This document shows, piece by piece, positions 53,363 to 62,756 of a stretch of 64,000 nt of DNA. The translations under genes were made by a program, and so were the position numbers. The DNA lies in contig NZ_CP100757.1 of NCBI RefSeq assembly GCF_024266705.1, positions 434,001 through 498,000 on the forward strand. The letters are read 5' to 3'. The notes under the pieces are model-generated. The model saw only the letters and a list, made by a program, of their open reading frames with translations, ran no database searches and was not told the origin of the DNA. Source of the DNA: Natrinema gelatinilyticum. GTDB lineage: Archaea; Halobacteriota; Halobacteria; Halobacteriales; Natrialbaceae. How positions within the stretch are numbered: the first letter of the stretch is position 1; the number at the start of each line of letters is the position of its first letter.

Positions 53363-54400
53363 TCAGTTGAAATGTGGAATGACTTCCTGGCCGAATAGTT
53401 CGATAGAGCGTTTCAGTTCGTCGGAATCCAGACACGGTTGAGCCGCCTGGAACACGAAGTGGAAGTCGTCACCGAAGATGTCTCGGTACCGTTCGATTTC
53501 CTCAATCATTCGGTCGGGCGAGTCGTAGTACATCGCTACTTCGTTGAAGCCGGCGTGAAGATCGTCGGGTTCCTCGATCATGCCTGCTTCGTGATACCAA
53601 CGACCGTACTGGTCTAAGGTCTGCTCCCATCCTTTCTCGACGATTGCCTCCGCGTCGCCACCGTCGGTCAAGAACGCGAAGTTCCAGATGACCAGTTCCT
53701 GTTCGTCCGGATCTTTTCCGGCTTCTTCGACCGATTGCCAGTACAGATCGACTGCACCCTGTGCCTCCTCGAGGCCGACCAGTGAGCCGATAGTAAATCC
53801 GTCACCCATCCGGCCTGCGCGTTCGATCGCGGGTGGAGCGAACCCGCCAATTATGATTGGTGGCCCACCATCCTGTTTCGGCTTTGGGGTGACGTTGGCA
53901 CCATCGAACTCCCACGAACTATGTTCTCCCTGTAACACTTCGTGCGGCTCGTGACTCAGGGGCTCATCTGCCCAAGCCTTACGCAGTATCTGGATGAGAT
54001 TGCGCAGTCGGACCGCACGCTGTTCTAGCGGCACGTTGAAATGTTCGAACTCTTCGACACGATACCCGTTTCCCACCCCGAATCGGATGCGGCCGTCGGA
54101 AATGTTGTCGACGACGGCCAGATCCTCCGCGAGACGGACAGGTTGTTTGTACTGTGGCCCAAGGGCAATGTTGGTACCGATATCGATTTCGTCGGTCACT
54201 GCTGCTATTGCGGCCATACTCGTCGTCACGGACGGCATATATCCGCCTTCCGCAAAGTGATGCTCCGTCAGCCAGGCGCAATCGAAGTTGTTTTCCTCGG
54301 CTACTTGCACTTCCTCAAGCATTTCCTGGTACAGTTCCGAGTGGGGCTTGTTGTCGTCCGGATGCCTGTCGCAATTCCAGCATCCAATTCCGAATTCCAT
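53363..54400 (-). CDS. LLM-class (luciferase-like) flavin/F420-dependent oxidoreductase
   Basis: A 345-residue TIM-barrel oxidoreductase with WLTEHHFAEGGYMPS near residue 45, the GTNIALGPQYKQPVRLAEDL segment near residue 70 and RIRFGVGNGYRVEEF near residue 105. Enzymes of this kind use FMNH2 or F420 for monooxygenation or reduction of C=C or ketone groups. The start is ATG 54400 (MEFGIGCWNCDRHP); the frame continues upstream only through promoter DNA with a CTATAAG box. A second family member at 55885 lies beyond the acyl-CoA dehydrogenase. Confidence 0.88.
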   Translation of the reverse strand: MEFGIGCWNCDRHPDDNKPHSELYQEMLEEVQVAEENNFDCAWLTEHHFAEGGYMPSVTTSMAAIAAVTDEIDIGTNIALGPQYKQPVRLAEDLAVVDNISDGRIRFGVGNGYRVEEFEHFNVPLEQRAVRLRNLIQILRKAWADEPLSHEPHEVLQGEHSSWEFDGANVTPKPKQDGGPPIIIGGFAPPAIERAGRMGDGFTIGSLVGLEEAQGAVDLYWQSVEEAGKDPDEQELVIWNFAFLTDGGDAEAIVEKGWEQTLDQYGRWYHEAGMIEEPDDLHAGFNEVAMYYDSPDRMIEEIERYRDIFGDDFHFVFQAAQPCLDSDELKRSIELFGQEVIPHFN

Positions 54401-54576
54401 GGCTAATCTTTCACCTGCAATTCCAACTATTTGCCAATGATACTTATAGGTATGTCTTTTGTGATCATTTAACACGATTGAATTTCACCACATCTGTCAA
54501 GCACGTGGCGGTAGGGAGGACAGGCTTGTGAGTGCGCAGGCCAGCAACCAGAGAGGTGTCCGACGGGCTCTGTCGG

Positions 54577-55734
54577 TTACAGCAGTGATGGGAGCCCCTT
54601 GTCTTTGACGACCGATGAGATGGTGTTTTTCTGGATTTCGTCTGTCCCGGCTGCGATTCGGCGACCCCGTGCAAGGCGGTATAGATATTCGAGCGGATGA
54701 TCGCGTTGATAGCCATTTGCCCCGTGTAGTTGTAGTGCTTCGCTAGCTACTGATTCGACCATCTGTCCCGAATAGAGTTTCGCGATCGATGCATCCAGTC
54801 TATTCGGAATTCGATTTTGGTGGTAGGCGCGCTCGGCAGCCCTGTACGTGAGCGCTCGCGAGGCTTCAAGTTCGGTGACCATGTCGGCAAGTTTCCATTC
54901 GATTCCTTGGTAATTCCCGATAGGCTGTCCGAATTGTTCTCGCTGCTCAACGTAGTCGAGTGCCGTCTCAAGCGCACAGCGAGCGATCGTGTTTGCCAAC
55001 GTGGCACTCCCCAAGCGTTCCCAGTTGAGCGCCTTGAGTTGATTCTTGAACCCTTCTTTTCCTCGCGTCAGTACGTTCTCTGGTGGCACAGTGACGTCTT
55101 CGAGGTAGAAGTGAGTCTGTTCGTGGCCAGCCATGTTCGTATAGTGTTGTTGAACCTCCACGCCTGCCGAGTTGAGGTCGATAATGACAGACCCTAACCC
55201 CTCGGGGAATTTTACCCACGTTACCGCCGCACTGGCGTGCTTGACGTTACTAACCCAGGTTTTCTCACCGTTTACAGCAACCGCGTCGCCATCATCCTCT
55301 GCAGAGGTGTGCATCGATCCAACGTCTGAGCCGGACTCCGGTTCGGAGATCGCAATGGCGATAGCCTCTTCCCCGGCGGTCACAGGCGGAAGATACTCTC
55401 CCTTTGCTGTCTCGCTTCCGAACATCTCGATAGCTCGCGGCGCGACCATCTGCTGGTTGTAGAGGAACTCGGCCGTGTCGGGACACACTCGACCTACAAT
55501 TTCGATGGTGAGCATCGCCTCGAATTCAGACATTCCACCACCGCCGTACGCTTCGTCGATATTGATACCGAGGAAGCCACGATCCGCGAGGAGTTCGACA
55601 TTTTCCCAGGGAGGGTTCCCCCCCCATTCGAAAGCCCTGTCCTCGAATTCGTTTTCAGCCAAATCTGACAAGGACTGTGCTAACATCTGTTGCTCGTCGG
55701 TAAGAGCTGTCACAGCGTATTCGATCAGGACCAT
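54577..55734 (-). CDS. acyl-CoA dehydrogenase, second copy
   Basis: A 385-residue FAD enzyme: LTDEQQMLAQSLSDLAENEF at the start, AIAISEPESGSDVGSMHTSA near residue 125, VNGEKTWVSNVKHASAAV near residue 150 and LHGANGYQRDHPLEYLYR near residue 345. The ATG at 55734 lies too near a TATA-like TTTTAATTATAC for a leader; a GTG at 55713 fits homologues better (MTALTDEQQ) and may be the true start. It is transcribed in the same direction as the luciferase-like gene behind it, with a gap of about 175 bases. Confidence 0.9.
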   Translation of the reverse strand: MVLIEYAVTALTDEQQMLAQSLSDLAENEFEDRAFEWGGNPPWENVELLADRGFLGINIDEAYGGGGMSEFEAMLTIEIVGRVCPDTAEFLYNQQMVAPRAIEMFGSETAKGEYLPPVTAGEEAIAIAISEPESGSDVGSMHTSAEDDGDAVAVNGEKTWVSNVKHASAAVTWVKFPEGLGSVIIDLNSAGVEVQQHYTNMAGHEQTHFYLEDVTVPPENVLTRGKEGFKNQLKALNWERLGSATLANTIARCALETALDYVEQREQFGQPIGNYQGIEWKLADMVTELEASRALTYRAAERAYHQNRIPNRLDASIAKLYSGQMVESVASEALQLHGANGYQRDHPLEYLYRLARGRRIAAGTDEIQKNTISSVVKDKGLPSLL

Positions 55735-55884
55735 CGTATAATTAAAACTTCCTCTCCTCACCACAGGAGACCGGGGATATGACCGCTGGAACAGAGAGGG
55801 GACTCGAGCGTATGTGACATAATAAACATATTGTGAAAAAAAAACTTAAGTCGAATGCGACCTATTACCACGCGAGGGTAAGAG

Positions 55885-56985
55885 ATGAGACTCGGATACA
55901 TGCCTGATACGCACGCGGCCGATTACGATGCACCGCACCCCAACCGCGACGAAGTCGCGAAGTTCGTCGATCACCTACTCGAAACATCGCAGCTGGCCGA
56001 GGACGTCGGCTATGATGGACTGTGGGTTCCAGATCGTCATATGCGCACCGAGACATACGTTCCAGACCAAATGGGGCTGCTAGCGTCGCTGGCAACGCTC
56101 ACCGACGAGATAAAATTGGGAACGTGGGCGAACGTACTGTCGCTTTATAACCCGATGCGAATCGCCGAACAAGTGGCCTACATCGACCAGCTATCGAAGG
56201 GGCGATTCGTGTATGTTCCGTCGATGGGTTATCACGATGGCTACCCACAGTACTTTGGTCACGATCCAGAGGACAAATTCGGTCGCTTCATCGACGGGTT
56301 GGAAGTGGTCAAAAAGGCCTGGAACTCGTCGAAAGACGAGCCGTTCAGCTTCGACGGAAAATACCACCAGTTCGAAGATGTCTATCAGAGCCCCGATCCG
56401 TATCAGGAGCCCCGGCCGCCAATTTGGCCAGGAGGACAGGCGGATGCGGCGATCGAACGTGCCGGCGAACTCGGTGAATGCTGGGCATTGGACCCGTTTC
56501 CGCTCGAGGAGGAAACGTTCAAACGACAAATCAACCTGTACAAGGACGCTGCGGCGGAACGGGGTAACGACGCCCGGGTTGGATTGATGCGTGACGCATA
56601 CGTTGCACCTACCAGGGAGGAAGCTGAAGAGGTCTTCGGGCCAATCTTCAAAGAGGAACTGCTGTTCTATTACCGGCAAGGGATCCTCACGCATCATCCA
56701 GATTTCCAATCTGAGGACGACTTCACGCTCGATAATCTGCGCGATCACATGGTCATCGGAAATCCCGAGGACTGCATCGAGCGGATGGCACACTACGAAG
56801 AAAAGTTCGATATCGACTACTGCGTGATGCGATTCCGTCTCCCGAAGGGCCCGTCCCTAGAAAAAGAACGAAATGCAGTCGAGTTGTTCGGCGAGAAGGT
56901 AGTTCCGTACTTCCACGAACAAGACGACGGAGAGTGGATTCTGAACAACGAAGACACCGAAACACACATGATCGCCGGATACTGA
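55885..56985 (+). CDS. LLM-class (luciferase-like) flavin/F420-dependent oxidoreductase
   Basis: A 366-residue luciferase-like oxidoreductase: GLWVPDRHMRTETYVPDQMG near residue 48, KLGTWANVLSLYNPMRIAEQ near residue 75 and PPIWPGGQADAAIERAGELG near residue 175. It belongs to the group with F420-binding 5,10-methylene-H4MPT reductase and glucose-6-phosphate dehydrogenase relatives, but its substrate is unknown. It is divergent from the acyl-CoA dehydrogenase and differs strongly from the copy at 53363. Confidence 0.88.
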   Translation: MRLGYMPDTHAADYDAPHPNRDEVAKFVDHLLETSQLAEDVGYDGLWVPDRHMRTETYVPDQMGLLASLATLTDEIKLGTWANVLSLYNPMRIAEQVAYIDQLSKGRFVYVPSMGYHDGYPQYFGHDPEDKFGRFIDGLEVVKKAWNSSKDEPFSFDGKYHQFEDVYQSPDPYQEPRPPIWPGGQADAAIERAGELGECWALDPFPLEEETFKRQINLYKDAAAERGNDARVGLMRDAYVAPTREEAEEVFGPIFKEELLFYYRQGILTHHPDFQSEDDFTLDNLRDHMVIGNPEDCIERMAHYEEKFDIDYCVMRFRLPKGPSLEKERNAVELFGEKVVPYFHEQDDGEWILNNEDTETHMIAGY

Positions 56986-57114
56986 ATCCGTCTTTCACGG
57001 TCCACAAACGCAAATTGGACCCCAAAGTGCGGACCTCAGATTTCGTTGAACTGACGTGAATCGGTCTCAAATACTACGAGAAACACGAACCTTGCAGAGA
57101 ACGGTTCTCGTGAA

Positions 57115-57560
57115 CTACCCTGCCCTACCGCGCTCGGGCTTACCCAGCCCTCGCTTGTTACGGACAGGGCTTCCTGCTTCGGTGTCGGAACGTGCAGGGA
57201 ACGTCCCCACAGCGTCCACAAGACACGGAGCGTCTCGTGCGGCCCGGCAGAACGCTGTTGGCGTTCTGCGGACGGTTCCAGACTCCACAGGCGGCTTCCC
57301 TTGACAGGTGGTTCGGAGTGTCCCACTCCTACCGGTTCGACACTCGGCCACAACCGACGATGCACGCTTGTTGTCGCGTTTGAACACCGCCGGAAGCGTG
57401 GTGAGCATCTTATTACCACCTTCAACCGAAGGGATAATAAGGGTGCCGATTCACACGAAACCAAGACGTGCGGGCGCTGTATCCCCTCCCTGCTCGCTTC
57501 GCTCGCTGAGGAAGGGGGCTTAGCGCCCTCAATTACAGCTAAGAGGACCAGATGAAAACT
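57115..57560 (-). mobile_element. possible IS605-type (tnpB) relic
   Basis: A 450-base GC-rich stretch with no supported gene. On the minus strand one frame has a TnpB-like tail, including TTCQGKPPVESGTV and EAGSPVRNKRGLG. The opposite end holds a long imperfect hairpin (CCCCTCCCTGCTCGC, then GAGGAAGGGG near 57484-57517), typical of IS200/IS605 ends. The catalytic part of TnpB is missing. This reading rests on memory of haloarchaeal elements and should be treated as tentative. Confidence 0.35.
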
Positions 57561-57633
57561 GTAAATAATTCTATGTCCATCACACGTATTATAAAGGACT
57601 GTTCTGTCTCCGGAGTTACGTAGGTCAACCTTT

Positions 57634-58452
57634 TCAGTCCGACTCGGGAACTGAGAGGTGTGCGATGATCGGGGAATGGTCGGATGCGAGGCTGTGGTAG
57701 ACCTCGGTACTCTCGACAGCCACATTGGGGGTACAGAACACGTAGTCGATTCGCCGATGTGGGGTATAGGTCCGGTGGTAGTACTCTTGCGTGTCGCGGT
57801 CAACGTATGGAGATGGAAAGGTGAACACCTCGTTGTCATCATTGGTAAATACATCGTCAAACCGGTCGCGTATCAGCTCGATAGCCGGCCAGTCCGGACG
57901 CGCGTTGAAATCGCCAGCAAGTATCGTAGGTCGTTCAAGCGTATCAAGCCTGGCGAACAATTCCTTCAGTTGCTGCTTCCGGACCTTCGGGCTGAGACCG
58001 AGATGCGTGTTGACGACTCGGAGTTCAGTCCCAGCATACGTGATAACGGCAGTGACGTACCCACGCTGTCCCCCGTCATCCGGGCTTGGGAGGGTGTCGT
58101 ACTCGAACGACTCCACAGTTCCATCGGTGAGAATTAGATTCCCGAACTCGCGGGCGAGGTCTCTTTCAGCGTCACCTAGATCCTCGTCGATTTCCTCGAT
58201 GTCAACTGGTTCGAGGCTCACGGTCGGGCCGTAGGATCCATCGAGATCGAGTTCCGCCTGGAGTACCGCGGGTTGGTCCTCGAACCCGGTCTCTTCTGCA
58301 AGTTCCCGCTGCACTTCCTGCAGACAGACGATGTTGGGTTTGAGTCGGGAGAGTACATCGGCGATACGTTGTAAGCTGTATCGGTTGTCAATGCCGATCG
58401 CTGAGTGGATGTTGTACGAGACGACGGTTAGATCTCGATTCACGAGCACCAA
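57634..58452 (-). CDS. endonuclease/exonuclease/phosphatase family protein
   Basis: A 272-residue metal-dependent phosphodiesterase of the EEP fold. SYNIHSAIGIDN near residue 12, CLQEVQ near residue 43, VVNTHLGLSP near residue 145, LAGDFNARPDW near residue 178 and the C-terminal SLASDHSPI carry the catalytic residues. Its substrate could be a nucleic acid, a lipid head group or a phosphoester. The gene stands alone between relics and the biotin carboxylase; a link to the catabolic island is not evident. Confidence 0.88.
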   Translation of the reverse strand: MVLVNRDLTVVSYNIHSAIGIDNRYSLQRIADVLSRLKPNIVCLQEVQRELAEETGFEDQPAVLQAELDLDGSYGPTVSLEPVDIEEIDEDLGDAERDLAREFGNLILTDGTVESFEYDTLPSPDDGGQRGYVTAVITYAGTELRVVNTHLGLSPKVRKQQLKELFARLDTLERPTILAGDFNARPDWPAIELIRDRFDDVFTNDDNEVFTFPSPYVDRDTQEYYHRTYTPHRRIDYVFCTPNVAVESTEVYHSLASDHSPIIAHLSVPESD

Positions 58453-58766
58453 CTCCGTCTCGATACATAGCTTGCGTGGGAATAGCCGTAATCAGTCTCA
58501 GTACAGGCGTGCTTCACGGATGTTCGCCAGTCGAGATCCCGGAAGCTGGGTGAATCAGTCACCATCAGCGCTCCCAACCCGACTATACGACCAAACCGCG
58601 TTAAGTGCGTATTCACCACGAGGCGATTTTAGTCCGCGGTGCTAATTAGTACTGGGTTCCCGATAGTGAGTCGCTGTCGTAGTGCGCTGGAGATTACCCT
58701 CTTCGTCAATACCGGTAGCCGACAGGGCTGTCATCACCGATAGAATAATGAGTTGGATGCCTAAAC
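58453..58766. other. intergenic, no supported gene
   Basis: About 310 bases between the divergent phosphodiesterase and carboxylase genes. Only a TATA-like TAGAATAATG near 58742 stands out, 20-25 bases before ATG 58767. Short frames on both strands have poor composition. Confidence 0.4.
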
Positions 58767-60626
58767 ATGAACCCGATGCCGTTTGACAAAGTATTGATTG
58801 CCAATCGTGGCGAAATCGCGGTTCGGGTGATGAGCGCATGCAAGGACCTAGACGTGGAGACGGTTGCTATTTACAGCGATGCCGATATAGATGCAGGTCA
58901 CGTCCGGTTTGCTGACGAAGCATATAACATCGGACCGGCGCAGGCAGCGGACTCGTATTTGGATCAGGACGCAATACTCGATATCGCTGTTCAGGCCAAC
59001 GCTGATGCGATTCACCCCGGTTACGGCTTTCTCGCAGAAAATTCTGAGTTCGCACAAAAGGTAGAGGAGACGGACGGCCTAACTTGGGTCGGTCCCAGCA
59101 GTGATGCCATGACTCAACTCGGTGAGAAAACGAAAGCGCGGAAAGCGATGCAGGCAGCAGATGTCCCCATCGTTCCTGGAACCACCGACTCAGTCGAATC
59201 CGTAGACGAGATTGCCGATTTCGCGGACGAGAACGGCTATCCGGTGGCAATTAAGGCCGAGGGCGGCGGCGGCGGGCGCGGGATGAAGGTCGTCCGTAGC
59301 CCCGAAGAAGCCCAGGAGCAGTTGGAAAGCGCCAAACGCGAGGGAAAAGCGTACTTTGACAACGATTCTGTCTATCTAGAACGGTATCTGGATGATCCCC
59401 GACACATCGAGATTCAGGTGCTCGCAGACGCTCACGGGAACGTCCGGCATCTCGGTGAACGTGACTGCTCGCTTCAGCGTCGCCATCAGAAAATCATCGA
59501 AGAAGCGCCCAGCCCCACCCTGTCCGCCGATTTACGCGAACGGATTGCGGATGCAGCCAGACGCGGTGTCGATATAACGAACTACACCAACGCTGGAACG
59601 GTGGAGTTCCTCGTAGAGGATGGAGAGTTCTACTTCCTCGAAGTGAACACTCGTATTCAAGTTGAACACACTGTCTCCGAGGAAATTACCGGTATTGATA
59701 TTGTCAAGTGGCAGCTTCGGATCGCTGCTGGTGAGGAACTCTCCTTTGAACAGGAAGATATCATGTTCACCGGGCACGCCATGGAGTTCCGCATCAATGC
59801 TGAAAACACCGCCGAGGAATTTACCCCGGAGACTGGAACACTCGCGATATATGATCCACCGGGTGGCATCGGCGTGCGGGTCGACGATGCCGTCCGACAG
59901 GGTGACGTGATTGGTGGCGATTACGACTCAATGATCGGAAAACTAATTGTTAGGGGCGCAGATCGCACCGAATGTCTCGCCCGCTCGCGCCGCGCGTTCG
60001 AGGACTTCGGTGTCGATGGAGTTGTGACTACGGTCCCCTTCCACCGCATGATACTCACCGATGAGAGGTTCGTTGAAGGAACACACACCACGAATTATCT
60101 CGATGAGGAACTCGAACAGAGCAAGATCGAATCCGTACAGGAGCAATGGGGAACCGAGTCGAACGCCTCCGACCCCAGTGAGGACTATGTGAATCACGAC
60201 CTCCTTGTAGAGATGGGGAGCAGACGGTTCGAGATGACGCTATATCAGAAGGAGAGTGATATTCGCTTCGGTCTCCACCAGGCCAGTTCCAACCCAGATG
60301 GAGACCGAACGCCGGGTGGCACCGCCGGTCAAAGCGAGGTATCCGGTAACGGGTTCCTGAATACAAGCGATGACGACAGGGCCAATAGCACAGGGATGGC
60401 CACGTCAGACGACAGTAAACGCGTTGAAGCAGAAATGCAGGGGACCATCCTTACGACCAATGTCGAGGTGGGGGACGAAGTCGAACACGGTGATGTAGTC
60501 TGTGTCCTCGAAGCAATGAAGATGGAAAACGACATTGTCACACAGCACAGCGGAACCGTTACAGAAGTCGGCATTAGCGAAGGCGAGAGCGTTGATATCG
60601 GTGATTTACTTGTCTCCCTTGACTAG
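58767..60626 (+). CDS. acyl-CoA carboxylase: biotin carboxylase fused to biotin carrier
   Basis: A 619-residue alpha subunit. Residues 1-450 form biotin carboxylase: KVLIANRGEIAVRVM, the ATP-grasp loop AEGGGGGRGMKVV near residue 170, FLEVNTRIQVEHTVSE near residue 290. The C-terminal 80 residues are a biotin carrier with EAMKMEN near residue 582. A linker of about 90 residues between the two is low in complexity. It is the natural partner of the carboxyltransferase at 38721, 18 kb away. It would carboxylate acetyl-, propionyl- or a branched acyl-CoA. Confidence 0.93.
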   Translation: MNPMPFDKVLIANRGEIAVRVMSACKDLDVETVAIYSDADIDAGHVRFADEAYNIGPAQAADSYLDQDAILDIAVQANADAIHPGYGFLAENSEFAQKVEETDGLTWVGPSSDAMTQLGEKTKARKAMQAADVPIVPGTTDSVESVDEIADFADENGYPVAIKAEGGGGGRGMKVVRSPEEAQEQLESAKREGKAYFDNDSVYLERYLDDPRHIEIQVLADAHGNVRHLGERDCSLQRRHQKIIEEAPSPTLSADLRERIADAARRGVDITNYTNAGTVEFLVEDGEFYFLEVNTRIQVEHTVSEEITGIDIVKWQLRIAAGEELSFEQEDIMFTGHAMEFRINAENTAEEFTPETGTLAIYDPPGGIGVRVDDAVRQGDVIGGDYDSMIGKLIVRGADRTECLARSRRAFEDFGVDGVVTTVPFHRMILTDERFVEGTHTTNYLDEELEQSKIESVQEQWGTESNASDPSEDYVNHDLLVEMGSRRFEMTLYQKESDIRFGLHQASSNPDGDRTPGGTAGQSEVSGNGFLNTSDDDRANSTGMATSDDSKRVEAEMQGTILTTNVEVGDEVEHGDVVCVLEAMKMENDIVTQHSGTVTEVGISEGESVDIGDLLVSLD

Positions 60627-62126
60627 CTGAGGTCTTGCTCCTCTGCGACGGCGACGGTACCGAACTCTAACTACGAGGCGCAAGGATCGTTCCGAGGTAT
60701 CTGTCCCCAGGAACCAGATGGCATCGCCGTTGACGGCGCTTGTCGAGCGGAATGATATATGTCGATCACAGTTGAAGACGAATTTACGGCCGCGTGACCA
60801 CCGTCGATGAGCAGGGAGTGAATATCGCTGCGATAGCGCCGATGGACACTGGCTGAGTCAACGGCATCCCTGGCGCACAACTTAATCCGATTCATAGTAT
60901 CAGCAACTGGATGATCAACTTTGCCACAAGTATAGTAGTTTGTTTAGTAGTCATTCCAATAGAAAACAGTAAATGTGGATCCGACCATGTCGGATACAAC
61001 AGAGCATGATTTTCCTGCCAGAACCGGTCCAAAGTAGGTGAGGATATTGTTCGGTCGGGTTTTCGGTCTCTTGCTGAGTTCGGATAACACTACTAGACTC
61101 GTTATTCTGCCTCTGTTGCGATCCTGTCCGAGAGTAACCCTCGAGGGAGCTATATAGAACCATATATGATAGATATTCAATATAGAAATTTACGGATGCG
61201 AAGCGTATCTTTAACTATAACCATATGAACATTGATAATGATCGGAACCAGTAGTTTCTCCTGGCGAAGTCATAACGGAGGAGGTTAACGACTACAGCCC
61301 CGAACGAATCGTCTCCGACATTATCAATAACCTCGATATTCAGAATTCTCACCGTTCGTAGAATCCCGGAAAGACTGCCAGGGCGGCCGCCCTCAAATGC
61401 TGTGGTAGTGCTCAAAGTCCTCGTCTGGGGGTACAGTATCAACGTTAGTTAATCACGCACCCTCTATCAGTCGCGTGAACAGGATATCGTCCTTTTTACC
61501 CTACAGCCGATTTACACCCTGATTTCAGGAGAATTAGAACCCTCGAAAGAATAATCAGGGAAAATCTATCTCTACGAAAGAAAGGATTTCCCTACTCACT
61601 CAAATCCGATATAGTCGGATTCGATATACTTTAGTTAGACGTACTCTATGGCACCTTGAAAGTTATCTTAATCACTATGTTTCATCACGGAAGTCATCGG
61701 TAGAGACGCCCTCAAGAGAGACCCTACTCGTCTGAGAACGGGATCGGTTGAAAATATTTCTCTGTTATCATATGACTTATCGAAATAATGCCGGACGAGC
61801 GCCGGTGCGTCGACCCCCCTAACGGTTACTATAGCCCCACGCGAAGAGGAACCGCCATTCACAGAGGTGTTAGTGCCGAATGTGACCATCCGGTCATACC
61901 GAAACCCGATATCACGTTCTCGTCGTATTACAGCGACTGCGCCTGGTCGGACTGCTGCCTCCAAAATTCGGCTCCGAGAGGCGCTTTGGTCACGTCTTCG
62001 GTGTGTCGTCGCCGTTTTAATTTACATCCGTACGCATGTAATATGGCGGTGATGATGCCTCGAACTGGCACCGCTCTGGTCGTAGGTTCCTTTCTACGAC
62101 GAAAGAGCGTTCCCGGCCTTACCGGA
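60627..62126. other. 1.5-kb gene-poor stretch with degenerate fragments
   Basis: No intact gene is supported. Short coding-like pieces are visible, for example SPGEVITEEVNDYSPERIVS in the plus frame around 61258-61362, and a short start MSITVEDEFTAA near 60760 that hits a stop at once. The DNA is AT-rich in 61100-61250 and 61560-61790. It looks like eroded sequence next to the IclR and IS630 relics. Confidence 0.4.
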
Positions 62127-62633
62127 TCAATCGAACGCCATGTCCAGTTCGATTCGGTTTGCGGTTTGGCGCATCATGTCGAGCATCTCGTCCGGGAGCG
62201 TCAACGGTTTGATGCGCGCGAGCGGTGCACAGAGGCTTAGCGCACCGTCCACATCGCCCTGCCGGTTTGCGATAACGGGAACCGCGATACACCCGAGACC
62301 CGGGATTCGTTCGCCCGAACTGATGGCGTATCCCTGCTCTCGAATTCGTTCGAGGTTGTCTTCGAGCTCCGCCCTGTCAGTTATCGTGTGCTCCGTCTCG
62401 GCGGTTAGCCCGTATCGGTCGAGTATCTCCTCGACGCGTTCCTCCGGGAAGTGTGCGAGTATCGCCTTCCCGAGCGCGGTACAGTGCATCTCGACGCGAC
62501 GACCGACGTAGGTGTCGAGCGAGACGGCGTTGGGCCCTTCCCGCTCGTAGATGATGGTTCCGAGGCCGTCCTCCTCAACGGCGAGAAGCTCCGCTCCCAG
62601 AACTGCCACGGAATGCATCGTCCATACCCTCAC
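62127..62633 (-). pseudogene. IclR-family effector domain, N-terminally truncated
   Basis: The 168 codons match only the ligand-binding half of an IclR regulator: RVEMHCTALGKAILAHFPEE, EHTITDRAELEDNLERIREQ and GALSLCAPLARIKPLTLPDE. The N-terminal winged helix is absent; just upstream the frame is broken (a neighbouring frame reads THRLREGMDDAF). The product could not bind DNA by the usual means, so it is called a pseudogene. It lies between eroded DNA and the IS630-type relic. Confidence 0.78.
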
Positions 62634-62756
62634 GCAGGCGGTGAGTTAGGACTCGCTGCCTGCTCCCTTTCTCCGGAGGTATCCGGGAGAGACATCACCG
62701 TCGTCACCTGAACAAAGCGGCTCAAATACATAGTTCTGATCGTTTAGCAATACTGC

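Noticed and set aside
57036..57860. 274-residue minus-strand ORF near the hairpin-rich region
   Set aside because: Crosses into the phosphodiesterase gene in the wrong frame and has no consistent composition.
61668..61964. 98-residue minus-strand ORF with a FGTNTSVNG stretch recalling HyuA
   Set aside because: Similarity is limited to a few residues and no other HyuA motif is present.
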